From: Acidobacteriota bacterium
GTDB lineage: Bacteria; Acidobacteriota; Vicinamibacteria; Vicinamibacterales; UBA2999
DNA: 64,000 nucleotides
Direction of reading: 5' to 3'
NCBI GenBank assembly: GCA_020851565.1
Contig: JADZCN010000002.1
Span: 1 to 64,000 of the forward strand
Shown piece by piece: positions 16,724-25,300 of this stretch. The first letter of the stretch is position 1. Each line of letters starts with the position of its first letter. The position numbers and the translations under genes were made by a program. The notes beneath the pieces were generated by a model, which worked only from the letters and a program-made list of their open reading frames with translations, was not told where the DNA came from and did not search any database.

Positions 16724-17851
16724 ATGCCGCAGGCTGCCTCCTCCCCGCTTCCCGCCAACAGCCTCGAGGTCATGGCGGCGCTGGCCTTTGCCGCCATCCT
16801 CGCCGGGGCACTGGCACTCATCGCGGGCGGCGTGATGCGGCGCCTGCTCGAGTCGGTCGAAGGCCGCACGCCGATTGCCGGCCCGATGCAGAAGGCGCCG
16901 GTGCGCCTCGTCCGGCTGCTCGCCTTCGTCATTGCGTTCATCGCCCTCGCGTTCCCGGCCCTCGCCTTCGTCGGCGTCACGCTGCCCGTGGAGCTGCGCG
17001 GCGAGCGGGTCGGCGAATGGGTGGCGCGCACCGGGCTGCGGATCGGCATCATCGTGCTGCTGGCGCTGGCCGCGACGCGCCTGGCGCGGTCCACCATCGC
17101 GCGGGCCGAGCACGAGATGGCCGCCGGCGGCAGCGTGGCCGACATCGAGCGCCGGAAGCGCGCGCAGACCATCGGCCGCACGTTCAGCCGCTTCCTCTCG
17201 GCCCTCATCTGGATTGCCGCCCTGCTGATGGTGCTCCGCGCACTCGACGTGGACATCACGCCCGTCCTGACCGGCGCCGGCATCCTCGGCCTCGCCGTGG
17301 GCTTCGGCGCGCAGACGCTCGTGAAGGACGTCATCTCCGGCTTCTTCCTCATCATCGAGGACCAGGTTCGCGTCGGCGACGTGGCCATCGTCAACGGCAC
17401 CGGCGGCACCGTCGAGCAGATCAACCTGAGGACCATCGTGTTGCGGGACCTGGAAGGTACGGTCCACGTATTCCCGAACGGCGAGGTGAAGACGCTCGCC
17501 AATCGCAGCAAGGACTTCGCGTACTACGTCCTCGACATCGGCATCGACTACGGCGACGACGTGGACACGGCCATCGAGGTGGTGCGAGCCGCCGCGGCGG
17601 AGATGCAGGGCGACCCGGCCTGGGGGCCCCACATCCTCGAGCCGCTCGAGGTCATGGGGGTGGACGACTTCGGCGCGTCTGCCGTCTCTCTGCGCTTCCG
17701 GATCAAGACGGCGCCCCTCAGCCAGTGGGGAGTGGGCCGCGAACTGCGCCGGCGGGTGAAGAAGGCCTTCGACGCGCAGGGCCTGCGCATTCCCGTGCAG
17801 CAGGTTGAAGTGACGCTGAGGGCGCCTGCCTCGCCAGGGCAGCAGGGATGA
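16724..17851 (+). CDS. MscS family mechanosensitive channel
   Basis: The protein should open under membrane tension and release solutes after hypo-osmotic shock. Four hydrophobic segments are visible (about residues 14-36, 60-80, 105-120 and 160-180). The pore-lining TM3 with GAGILGLAVGFGAQTLVKDVISGFFL and the beta domain (DQVRVGDVAIVNGTGGTVEQINLRTIVLRDLEGTVHVFPNG) are diagnostic. The 375 residues include an extra N-terminal helix compared with E. coli MscS (286 residues). It lies 15 bases after htrA. Confidence 0.95.
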   Translation: MPQAASSPLPANSLEVMAALAFAAILAGALALIAGGVMRRLLESVEGRTPIAGPMQKAPVRLVRLLAFVIAFIALAFPALAFVGVTLPVELRGERVGEWVARTGLRIGIIVLLALAATRLARSTIARAEHEMAAGGSVADIERRKRAQTIGRTFSRFLSALIWIAALLMVLRALDVDITPVLTGAGILGLAVGFGAQTLVKDVISGFFLIIEDQVRVGDVAIVNGTGGTVEQINLRTIVLRDLEGTVHVFPNGEVKTLANRSKDFAYYVLDIGIDYGDDVDTAIEVVRAAAAEMQGDPAWGPHILEPLEVMGVDDFGASAVSLRFRIKTAPLSQWGVGRELRRRVKKAFDAQGLRIPVQQVEVTLRAPASPGQQG

Positions 17852-18020
17852 ATTGCGGGACGAACGTTCGATATCCGGGGCCAGCCCGCGCTCTTCCCAT
17901 ATCTGCCACGGTTTTTTCGCACCCGCGGGTAAACTTTCGCCGCGTCCGTCTAGTCTCATACAACCAGAGGCCCGCGGCGCACAGCGCCTCCCGCCGTGCG
18001 GCCCTCTGTCGAGGTAGGAG

Positions 18021-18188
18021 ATGCAGACAGTCGAAGCGCGCGTGACACGCAAGGCGCTGGCCTGGGCCGTCGGGATGACCGTGGCGCTCTACGCCATGCT
18101 GTGGATAGCCGCGGGCACGCCGACAAGCGGTCCCGCTCGCCAGGCCGAGCCGGTGCTCGCCCTCACGGCCGGGCCGTCGGGAAACTGA
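18021..18188 (+). CDS. small membrane peptide of 55 residues, unknown
   Basis: An ATG at 18021 follows a strong Shine-Dalgarno (gaggtaggag) immediately upstream. The frame encodes MQTVEARVTRKALAWAVGM and continues with a hydrophobic stretch (about residues 12-33) and a Pro/Ala-rich tail ending in a TGA at 18186-18188. The positive charges before the helix suggest an N-in single-pass protein or a signal peptide. No family was recognised. It lies in the otherwise empty stretch between mscS and the convergent glycosylase gene. The evidence is the ribosome binding site and the composition only. Confidence 0.5.
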   Translation: MQTVEARVTRKALAWAVGMTVALYAMLWIAAGTPTSGPARQAEPVLALTAGPSGN

Positions 18189-18237
18189 GAAGGCCAAGGA
18201 CAGAAGGCAGAAAGGGAGGAATGGCACCAGGCGCTTC

Positions 18238-18840
18238 TCACGAGCGCCCGGAGACCGCCCTGCTCCCCTCCACCCAGCATCGCCACGCGTGTTCGACGCC
18301 CCTGGTGATGCCGATGCGCGGTCCCCAGCGGACGTTGCCGACGTCCACACCGCGGTCCTCGATGGTCAACGGACGCTTGAAGAGCGCGCTCGTATTGAGC
18401 GCCAGGTCGATGCCCATGGCCGTGGACAGGTTGCCGGGGCCCCGACAGAGCCGGGTCACGTCCACGTCCGGCTTCCCTTTTCGCCACGGCGCACGGCCGC
18501 GCCGCCGCTGCATGAGCTCCAGGCCCTCGATCGGCTCGAGGGCACGGATGAGCACGGCGGCTGGGAATCCCTCGCGCTCGGTCACGGCATTCACCAGGTA
18601 GTGCAGGCCGTAATTCAAGTAGACGTACGCGCGGCCGGGCGCTCCATAGAGAGGCGCGTTGCGCCTGGTGGGCCCCACCGCGGCGTGGCACGCCGGATCG
18701 TCCTCGCCGATGTACGCTTCGACCTCGACGATGACGCCGGCGGCCACGCCGTCAGGAGCGCGGTGCACCAACACCTTGCCGAGGAGATCGCGCGCGACCT
18801 CGAGCGTGGGACGGGCGTAGAAACGCTGCGGAAGGGTCAA
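18238..18840 (-). CDS. DNA-3-methyladenine glycosylase (AAG/MPG family)
   Basis: The enzyme removes alkylated purines such as 3-methyladenine to start base excision repair. The 200 residues show the family's landmarks in order: ARDLLGKVLVH, IVEVEAYIGEDDPACHA (with the catalytic Glu region), TRRNAPLYGAPGRAYVYLNYGLHYLVNAV, ALEPIEGLELM, and LCRGPGNLSTAMGI. It is the third gene of the uvrA operon; its start overlaps the HEAT-repeat gene's stop by four bases. The C-terminal few residues may be altered by the neighbouring low-complexity DNA. Confidence 0.95.
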   Translation of the reverse strand: MTLPQRFYARPTLEVARDLLGKVLVHRAPDGVAAGVIVEVEAYIGEDDPACHAAVGPTRRNAPLYGAPGRAYVYLNYGLHYLVNAVTEREGFPAAVLIRALEPIEGLELMQRRRGRAPWRKGKPDVDVTRLCRGPGNLSTAMGIDLALNTSALFKRPLTIEDRGVDVGNVRWGPRIGITRGVEHAWRCWVEGSRAVSGRS

Positions 18841-19658
18841 GGCACGGGCACGCCGAGCTCAGCGAGATAGGCTCGGGCTCGCGGCCCCAGCACGCGATCC
18901 GAGGCCGCCTCCTGCAGCCGCTTCACCGAGCCATCGCGCAGGTACTTCTCACGGGCGAACGCGGCCGCGAGGCCTGCCGCGTCGTCGCGATCGGCCCACG
19001 GATCCCCGGCGAGCGACCGGATCAGGTCGGCCGCCTGGGGATCGCCAATGCGCGCGAGAGCCTCGAGCGCGGCACCGGCCTGCCGCCGCTCGCGCTCCCG
19101 GGTGCGGCCGAAGCGTTCGAGCAGGGACGGCACGGCGGCCGTCTCGCGCAGCAAGCCGATGGCCTCCATGGCCGCCAGCTGTTCGGCCTCGTTGCCTGAG
19201 TTGAACAGGTTGAACACGCCCTCGAGCAGGCCCGCGGGCCTCATCGGCGGCGGCAGGCCGTCGATCGGCGCCGCGAATACGTGGCCCGCGACGCGGCAGG
19301 CCGTCACGCGCGAGGGCCTGTGATCCGAGGCCAGCATCTGCACGAGGGCGACGCCCGCACCAGCCAGCTCGGCGGGCGGCACGTGCCTGGCCGATCGACC
19401 GGCGAGCACGCCAAACGCATAGGCGTTGCGCACGCGCGCGGCGTTGCCCACCGGGCCCATCCCGACGATGAGCGTGGCGAACGCGCCGGGAGGCACGGGC
19501 TCGGGACCCGTGAGCCCGGCGTCGAAGGCGGCAGCGGCGCCGCCGCGCGGGAGCGCCACGCCGGCAGCGCGCAGGATCGCATTGCCGTCCGGTGCCTGGG
19601 CGTGGAGCGACGAGACGGTGGCCAGCAGGATCACGGCAACGGCCGCGCGACGCCTCAT
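18837..19658 (-). CDS. secreted HEAT-repeat protein of unknown function
   Basis: The 273-residue protein begins with a signal peptide (MRRRAAVAVILLATVSSLHA, cleavage likely after HAQA). The C-terminal half has helical repeats of HEAT/PBS-lyase type, for example NEAEQLAAMEAIGLLRETAAVPSLLERFG and RRQAGAALEALARIGDPQAADLIRSLAG. The start overlaps the uvrA stop by four bases and its stop overlaps the glycosylase start by four bases, so it is translationally coupled to two cytoplasmic DNA repair genes although it appears exported. Its role is unknown. Confidence 0.8.
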   Translation of the reverse strand: MRRRAAVAVILLATVSSLHAQAPDGNAILRAAGVALPRGGAAAAFDAGLTGPEPVPPGAFATLIVGMGPVGNAARVRNAYAFGVLAGRSARHVPPAELAGAGVALVQMLASDHRPSRVTACRVAGHVFAAPIDGLPPPMRPAGLLEGVFNLFNSGNEAEQLAAMEAIGLLRETAAVPSLLERFGRTRERERRQAGAALEALARIGDPQAADLIRSLAGDPWADRDDAAGLAAAFAREKYLRDGSVKRLQEAASDRVLGPRARAYLAELGVPVP

Positions 19659-22621
19659 CGCTCCACCGTCTGCAGGAGCTTCCCTGACGACAGGATCTGG
19701 CGCAGGTAGCGTCCCGTGTGCGACGCCTCGACGTAGGCCACCTGCTCGGGCGTGCCCATCGCGACCACTTCCCCGCCCTGCTCGCCGCCCTCGGGACCGA
19801 GGTCGATGATCCAGTCGGCGGTCTTGATGACGTCCAGATTGTGCTCGATCACCGCCAGCGTGTGCCCGGCCTCGAGCAGCTTGCGGAAGGCGGCCAGCAG
19901 CTTCGCGATGTCGTCGAAGTGGAGGCCCGTCGTGGGCTCGTCGAGGATGTAGAGCAGGCGCTCGCCGGCGTGCGAGGCCAGGTGTGCGGCAATCTTGATG
20001 CGCTGCGCCTCGCCGCCCGAGAGCGTCGTGGCGGGCTGGCCCAGCCGCAGATAGCCGAGGCCAATCTCGTCGAGCACCTGCAGCCGGCGGAGCACCTTTG
20101 GCGTGTTGGTGAAGAAGACCAGCGCCTCGCGCACCGTCATGTCGAGCACATCGGTGACGTTCTTGCCGCGATACCGGACCTCGAGCACCTGCGACTTGAA
20201 TCGCCGCCCCTCGCACTGCTCGCAGGGGACGAACACGTCGGCAAGGAACTGCATCTCGACCTTGACCTCGCCCTCGCCCTGGCACGCTTCGCACCGGCCG
20301 CCGGGGACGTTGAACGAGAAATGGCTGGCGGTGAGCCCGCGCGCGACGGCGTCCTTGGTGGCGGCGAAGAGCTCTCGAATCGGGTCGAAGGCCTTGAGGT
20401 AGGTGACCGGGTTCGAGCGCGGCGTGCGGCCGATGGGGGTCTGGTCCACCAGGACGACGTCGGTGACGAACTCGTGGCCGTCGAGCCGGTCGTGGGCGCC
20501 CACCTTGCGGTCCCAGTCGCCCTTGGCGCGCTTCAGCGCGGCGTAGAGCACGTCGTGCACGAGCGTGGACTTGCCGGAGCCGCTCACGCCCGTGATACAG
20601 GTGAGCGTGTTGAGCGGGAACTCCACGTTCACGCCCTTCAGGTTGTGCTCGCGCGCGCCGATCAGCCGGATGCGCTGCGGGATACCCCTCCGGCGCGTCA
20701 CCGGCACGGGGATCGAGAGCTCGCCGCGCCAGTACTTCGCAGTGAGAGAGCGCGGCTCCTGGGCCATGCCCTCCAGCGTGCCGGCGTAGACGACGCGCCC
20801 GCCGTGCTCCCCCGCGCCGAGGCCCATGTCCACCAGGTGGTCGGCAACCGCGATCATGTCGGCGTCGTGCTCGACGACCAGCACGGTGTTGCCCTGGTCC
20901 CGGAGCTGGCGGAGGATGGCGATGAGCCGCTGATTGTCGCGCGTGTGGAGCCCGATGGACGGCTCGTCCAGCACGTAGAGGGTGCCGACGAGCGCCGAGC
21001 CGAGCGAGGTGGCCAGGTTGATGCGCTGCGCCTCCCCGCCCGACAGCGTGGACGACAGGCGATCCAGCGTCAGGTAGTCCAGCCCCACGTCGCGCAGGAA
21101 GCCCAGGCGCCGCCGGATCTCGTTCAGCACCTTGTCGACGATGGCGGCGTCCTTCTCGGAGAGCCGCAGCGCGTCGAAGAACCGCTCGGTCTCGCGCACG
21201 GTGAGGGCCGACACCTTGTCGATGGACAGGCCACCAACGCGCACGTCGCGCGCCTCGCGGCGCAGGCGCGTGCCGCCGCAGTCGGGGCACGTCAGGTAGC
21301 CGCGATAGCGGCTCAGGAACACGCGCACGTGCACCTTGTACTTCTTCCGCTCGAGCCACTGGAAGAAGCCGCGGATGCCCTCGTAGTCGCCGCCGTCACC
21401 CTCGACGACCATCCGCCGCTCCTCGTCGGACAGGTCCTTCCACGGGACGTCCAGCCGGATGCCCCGCTGCTTGGCCACGCGCTTCAGCTCGGCAAGGTTC
21501 GAGCGGTAGTGCGGCTTGGTCCAGGGCTCGATGGCGCCCTGGCTGATGGCCTTGGCCTGGTCGGGCACGACCAGGTCCAGGTCCAGCTCGATGACGTTGC
21601 CGAAGCCGTGGCACGTGGGACACGCGCCGAACGGGTTGTTGAACGAGAAGAGGCGCGGCTGCGGGTCCTCGTAGGTGATGCCGCAGGCGCGGCACTCGAA
21701 GCGCTCGGAGAACTCGTGGCGCCGCGGCTCCCCGCCCTCCGCGGGCAGCTCCACCGCCCACGCGGCGCCGCCGCCTTCCTGGTAGGCAATCTCGATCGAG
21801 TCGGTCATCCGCGAACGCAGATCGCCCTCGATGCGCAGGCGGTCCACGACGACGCCCACGGAGGTCCGGCCCTTGAGGGCGTCGGCCGGAAGGTCGTCGA
21901 AGGCGATGGCCTGGCCGTCGACGAGAACGCGGCCGAACCCCTTACGCCGAAGCGTGTCCAACACCGACGACGCCGATGTCGGAGCCGCAGATGGCGCAGA
22001 TGACACAGATGGGTCAGCCGCAGATGACGCAGATAACGCAGATGAATCAACGGCTGCCCCCGAATCGGACAGCTCCAGATCGCCCTCGGCCAGTTCGCCT
22101 GCATCGTCGGGCGGGGCGTCGCGGAAGTCCATCAGGGGCAGGTCGTAGCCGAGGAGGAGGCGCGTGCCTTCGGGGAGGCGCAGCAGGCGATCGGTGACGA
22201 CCTCGGCGGTCTCGCGGACGACTTCCTGGCCGCACTGGCGGCAGATGGTCTTGCCCACGCGCGCGAAGAGCAGGCGCATGTAGTCGTGGATCTCGGTGAC
22301 CGTGCCGACGGTGGACCGCGGGTTGCGGACGGCGTTCTTCTGACGGATGGCAATGGACGGGCAGATGTTGTCGATGCCGTCCACGTCGGGCTTCTCCATC
22401 CGCTCCAGGAACTGTCGGGCGTAGGCGGAGAGCGACTCGACGTAGCGGCGCTGCCCTTCGGCGTAGATGGTGTCGAAGGCGAGCGACGACTTGCCGGACC
22501 CGCTGACGCCGGTGATGACGATGAGCTTCCCCACCGGCAGCGAGAGGCTGACGTTCTTGAGGTTGTGCGTACGCGCGCCGCGGACGACGATGGCCGAGCG
22601 GTCGAAGGGGACTGGCTGCAT
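19655..22621 (-). CDS. uvrA: excinuclease ABC subunit A
   Basis: UvrA is the damage-recognising ABC ATPase of nucleotide excision repair. From the ATG at 22619-22621 it has 988 residues. Both ATP sites are complete: GVSGSGKSSLAFDT and GVSGSGKSTLVHDV Walker A motifs, with LSGGEAQRINLA and LSGGEAQRIKIA signatures. Zinc-finger cysteines are seen in CRACG...CPTCHGFG and CEACQG...CEQCEGRR. Between the LLLGYDLPLMD segment and DTLRRKGFGRVLVDG lies an unusual Ser/Ala-rich linker (about residues 192-213) encoded by a low-complexity repeat. Earlier in-frame starts would add non-conserved residues translated from upstream repeats, so I did not use them. Confidence 0.96.
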   Translation of the reverse strand: MQPVPFDRSAIVVRGARTHNLKNVSLSLPVGKLIVITGVSGSGKSSLAFDTIYAEGQRRYVESLSAYARQFLERMEKPDVDGIDNICPSIAIRQKNAVRNPRSTVGTVTEIHDYMRLLFARVGKTICRQCGQEVVRETAEVVTDRLLRLPEGTRLLLGYDLPLMDFRDAPPDDAGELAEGDLELSDSGAAVDSSALSASSAADPSVSSAPSAAPTSASSVLDTLRRKGFGRVLVDGQAIAFDDLPADALKGRTSVGVVVDRLRIEGDLRSRMTDSIEIAYQEGGGAAWAVELPAEGGEPRRHEFSERFECRACGITYEDPQPRLFSFNNPFGACPTCHGFGNVIELDLDLVVPDQAKAISQGAIEPWTKPHYRSNLAELKRVAKQRGIRLDVPWKDLSDEERRMVVEGDGGDYEGIRGFFQWLERKKYKVHVRVFLSRYRGYLTCPDCGGTRLRREARDVRVGGLSIDKVSALTVRETERFFDALRLSEKDAAIVDKVLNEIRRRLGFLRDVGLDYLTLDRLSSTLSGGEAQRINLATSLGSALVGTLYVLDEPSIGLHTRDNQRLIAILRQLRDQGNTVLVVEHDADMIAVADHLVDMGLGAGEHGGRVVYAGTLEGMAQEPRSLTAKYWRGELSIPVPVTRRRGIPQRIRLIGAREHNLKGVNVEFPLNTLTCITGVSGSGKSTLVHDVLYAALKRAKGDWDRKVGAHDRLDGHEFVTDVVLVDQTPIGRTPRSNPVTYLKAFDPIRELFAATKDAVARGLTASHFSFNVPGGRCEACQGEGEVKVEMQFLADVFVPCEQCEGRRFKSQVLEVRYRGKNVTDVLDMTVREALVFFTNTPKVLRRLQVLDEIGLGYLRLGQPATTLSGGEAQRIKIAAHLASHAGERLLYILDEPTTGLHFDDIAKLLAAFRKLLEAGHTLAVIEHNLDVIKTADWIIDLGPEGGEQGGEVVAMGTPEQVAYVEASHTGRYLRQILSSGKLLQTVER
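21983..22047 (-). repeat. CGCAGAT-type repeat inside uvrA
   Basis: On the plus strand the stretch is a run of GCCGCAGATGGCGCAGATGA-like units (CGCAGAT or ACAGAT every eight to nine bases). It encodes a Ser/Ala/Asp-rich linker in UvrA without breaking the frame. The same GCCGCAGAT word recurs in the array upstream of uvrA at 22732-22850. Confidence 0.7.
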
Positions 22622-22731
22622 GAACGTCGGGGCGCACGGGGAGGACGCCGATGGCCCCCGCAAACACTTGATGGTACTTCTGATAGGTCCGGGGTTCAAC
22701 ACCGAGCACCAAACGTGGAGGGACCGCCGGA

Positions 22732-22850
22732 TGCCGCAGACGGGCACGGCCGCAGATGCGCAGACCGGGCAGGGCCGCAGATGCGCACAGAGGGCAGGGC
22801 CGCAGATGCGCAGATAGGACATGGCCGCAGATGCGCAGATAGGGCTTCTG
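22732..22850. repeat. GGCCGCAGATGCGCAGA tandem array
   Basis: About five copies of a unit close to GGCCGCAGATGCGCAGATAG, separated by short spacers, lie upstream of uvrA. The unit is close to the repeat found in the uvrA coding sequence. No known function; it may have spread by slippage or copying. Confidence 0.75.
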
Positions 22851-22880
22851 AGGGAGGTGAGCCCGGCCACGACTCGGGGC

Positions 22881-22911
22881 TTGCCGAGAGGGCACGCGGC
22901 CGTGCTACCAT
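22881..22911 (+). promoter_or_regulatory. possible tRNA promoter
   Basis: TTGCCG (22881-22886) and TACCAT (22906-22911) with a 19-base spacer lie about 40 bases ahead of the tRNA. The match is partial and the spacer slightly long. Confidence 0.3.
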
Positions 22912-22949
22912 ACGGGGTTCGCGCCTTTCGGGGGCGCGCCTCCCAGCCG

Positions 22950-23025
22950 GCCGGCGTAGCTCAGTTGGTAGAGCAGCTGATTCGTAATCAGCAGGTCGTC
23001 GGTTCAAGTCCGACCGCCGGCTCCA
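22950..23025 (+). tRNA. tRNA-Thr (anticodon CGT)
   Basis: A complete cloverleaf is visible: acceptor stem GCCGGCG/CGCCGGC, D arm GCTC...GAGC, anticodon stem GCTGA/TCAGC around loop TTCGTAA (anticodon CGT, reading ACG), variable AGGTC, T arm GTCGG/CCGAC with TTCAAGT, discriminator T and an encoded CCA at 23023-23025. It is a lone tRNA on the plus strand. Confidence 0.97.
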
Positions 23026-23190
23026 GACGAAATCGACAGCACACCACTCCGCCTGGTTCCGTACGGGGACCAGTGACGTGGGACGAGCCACGCTCGAGGC
23101 TGAGCACGGGTCTAGGGGCCTCGCCTCCAGCGCCCACGGCTCGCCGGACGGGCCGTCGCGACGGTGCCAAGCGCTCGCCGTGAACGCGCG

Positions 23191-24546
23191 TCAGGGCACG
23201 TTCCGCTCAAGTCGCTCGAGCTCGATACGAGCCGCCAGCGCGATCCTGCTGCCGTGCCACTCCGGGTGGGCCGCCGCGAAATGGCGCTTCGCCCGGTCCG
23301 TTCGACCGGCAGCGACCTCTCTCAGTCCCCTGTAGAACACGCCTCGTTCGGCGCCCGGTGCCCCGTCGTCCGACAGCCTGCCTCCTGCGTCCAGCAGTAG
23401 GAGTTGGTCCTCCGACGGCCCGAGGAACGTCGCCGTGACTTCCGTCAGGAGAGCAATCGCCTCCTTCGGGCGACCGAGCCGAATCAGCGAGTAATACGCG
23501 AGGAGTGGCAGGTCCGCCGACGCAAGAGGGCCTGACACCCGGTTACTCCTGGCCGTTGACACCACCTCGGCATACGCCCCCTCGAGAAAATAGCTCCACG
23601 CAATGTCCACTTCGGTCCCGAACGCGGGGATTCGGGCGACATCTGCATGCACAGCGCGGAGGGCTCGCGCCGCCGCATACTCTTTCCGAGCGCCCGCGAA
23701 GTCTCGGTTGAGGAGATACGCCTCGGCGAGATTGGCGTGGGAACGTGGCTCGTGTGGTTGGATTGCGGCCACGCGACGGCGAACCGCAATCGCCCGCTCG
23801 TGGTCGCCAGACGCGGTGAAGTACTCCGCGCCAGCTTCCAGCCCCGATACGCCATCGGGATCCCTCGCCAGTACGTCGTCGACGATGCGACGCTTGCACT
23901 CCGAATCGGGGCGACACAGGTAGATGGTGACGAAGGCTTCAGGGTCATCGACATGGCCTACGAGAAAGCTCCTGAGTTCCTCGGTCGGACAGGTGATCAG
24001 CACGTCGTCGCCGCCGAGATGGTTCCAGAGGCTCCCCGGCAAGTGCTCCTTCACTGCAGTCGGGGCCAGCACATCGAGACGCACGAAATCCTCCTCCACT
24101 CGTGCAAGGCCCACGACATGCGTGCCCACGACGAAAGGAGCCTCGCTGGCACGCACTTCCACTCCCTGGCTTACGCGGTGCACGTTTAACTCAGCATCGA
24201 AGAACGTCGCATCACCGATGCGGACGAGTCGCAAGTCGAAGAGCCACGTTTCGTCTGTCGCCTCGCCTTGTATAGGTGTGAGCTCAACGCTGTAATTGCC
24301 AGGCCCCGGGGAGCGCTGAACGAACCCTCGCGGCTCGGCCACCTGCGGAGCGATCGTTGATCTGTGAAAGGGCTCCTCGTAAGGGTCCGGCGAGCTCAAA
24401 CTCACCCACTCCCCTTCAAGACGAGGGTCTGTCGCCGGCGCATCGAGATCAGCCTCGGTATACAGCGGGCGGAGGCTGGCGACGGTGCCGCAGCCGGAGA
24501 CGATGCTCGCCAGCGCCACGGCGAGAGTCACCATCGCAGGCCTCAT
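23191..24546 (-). CDS. lipoprotein with TPR-like helices, unknown function
   Basis: The 451-residue product starts with a lipoprotein signal (ASIVSGC, lipidated Cys at about 19). The first half is beta-rich with many aromatic residues; the second half has TPR-like helices (GAEYFTASGDHERAIAVRRRVAAIQPHEPRSHANLAEAYLLNRDFAGARKEYAAARAL). A good GGAGG precedes the ATG. Base composition looks less GC-rich than the flanking genes, and the gene lies next to a tRNA, so transfer is possible, but no integrase or direct repeat of the tRNA end was found. No specific function can be assigned. Confidence 0.75.
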   Translation of the reverse strand: MRPAMVTLAVALASIVSGCGTVASLRPLYTEADLDAPATDPRLEGEWVSLSSPDPYEEPFHRSTIAPQVAEPRGFVQRSPGPGNYSVELTPIQGEATDETWLFDLRLVRIGDATFFDAELNVHRVSQGVEVRASEAPFVVGTHVVGLARVEEDFVRLDVLAPTAVKEHLPGSLWNHLGGDDVLITCPTEELRSFLVGHVDDPEAFVTIYLCRPDSECKRRIVDDVLARDPDGVSGLEAGAEYFTASGDHERAIAVRRRVAAIQPHEPRSHANLAEAYLLNRDFAGARKEYAAARALRAVHADVARIPAFGTEVDIAWSYFLEGAYAEVVSTARSNRVSGPLASADLPLLAYYSLIRLGRPKEAIALLTEVTATFLGPSEDQLLLLDAGGRLSDDGAPGAERGVFYRGLREVAAGRTDRAKRHFAAAHPEWHGSRIALAARIELERLERNVP

Positions 24547-24681
24547 GGAGCCCCTCCAAAGTCACCGGTTACGTTTGCAGACTACGTGCCAAGAGGGGCA
24601 GTGGAGGTTGCGCAGTACGGAGGGCCTGGTCCCCGCCGCCATACAGAACAGCGCCGGTTTCTCGTTAGAATCTCGGCGCTA

Positions 24682-25269
24682 TCAGAGCGGCGCCATGGAC
24701 TGCCGTGCGCGACGCTTCTCCTCCCTCCGCCGCAGGAACGCCAGCGACCAGCGGTAGCTGACGAGCGCTCCCGCCACCGCCCACGGTACGCACCCGATGA
24801 GCGTCGGCCACCCCAGCACGCCCCAGGCGGTCATCGCACGCTCCAGCAGCGGCATGCTGCCGTCCATGGCCGTGGACCACACGCCGGCGAACGCCGCGTA
24901 GCCGGCCATGTCGCCCCAGCGGCCCAGCAGCACCTGGCCCGTCACGTAATAGAGGTAGTAGAGCGGGACGATGGTGAGCGGGTTGTTCACCCAGGCCCAG
25001 GCCGCCGTCTGCACCAGGCTGGAGTGCCAGCCGAAGATGGATCGCGCGCCCGCCCACACCCCCAGCATGAGCGGTGTCTGGAAGCCCACCGTCGGCGTCA
25101 GGCCCCAGAAGACCCCCATGCCGATGCCGCGAGCGGTGTGCTGGGGTGCGTGGCGGCTGCGCAGCATCGGCACCACCAGCCGGTAGCGAACCAGGCGGCG
25201 CAGGCGCTCTCCCACGCCGCGGACGCGCGGGCGGGCGGGCAGGGCGGCGGCGGTGCCGGGCATCACCAT
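24682..25269 (-). CDS. DUF2062 domain membrane protein
   Basis: The 195-residue protein has the DUF2062 pattern: SRHAPQHTARGIGMGVFWGLTPTVGFQT, NNPLTIVPLYYLYYVTGQVLLG and a C-terminal double helix ending in a basic tail (RRREEKRRARQS). Around four membrane helices are visible. The family is sometimes linked to glycosyltransferases or membrane homeostasis, but its function is not established. I chose the ATG at 25267-25269; an earlier frame start would overlap the neighbouring quinoprotein gene. Confidence 0.85.
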   Translation of the reverse strand: MVMPGTAAALPARPRVRGVGERLRRLVRYRLVVPMLRSRHAPQHTARGIGMGVFWGLTPTVGFQTPLMLGVWAGARSIFGWHSSLVQTAAWAWVNNPLTIVPLYYLYYVTGQVLLGRWGDMAGYAAFAGVWSTAMDGSMPLLERAMTAWGVLGWPTLIGCVPWAVAGALVSYRWSLAFLRRREEKRRARQSMAPL

Positions 25270-25300
25270 GCGTTGAGACGCGTTCCGCGGGGAATCCGCC

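Larger units (their letters stand above)
22622..22949. other. gene-free stretch upstream of uvrA and the tRNA
   Basis: This 328-base gap has no convincing gene. Its centre (22732-22850) is the CGCAGAT array described separately. The part nearest the tRNA has a possible promoter. The uvrA promoter should lie between about 22622 and 22730, but no clear -35/-10 pair was picked out. Confidence 0.6.

Noticed and set aside
15482-18052. Minus-strand frame of 856 codons opposite htrA and mscS
   Set aside because: Antisense shadow; the plus strand has a complete protease triad and MscS pore helix.
22732-22850. CRISPR array at the CGCAGAT repeats
   Set aside because: Repeat units are short, spacers are degenerate copies and not unique, and no cas genes are present.
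22696-23183. Reading frames across the tRNA on both strands, including GVAQLVEQLIRNQQ and SDLNRRPADYESAAL peptides
   Set aside because: These are well-known translation artefacts of tRNA genes, not proteins.
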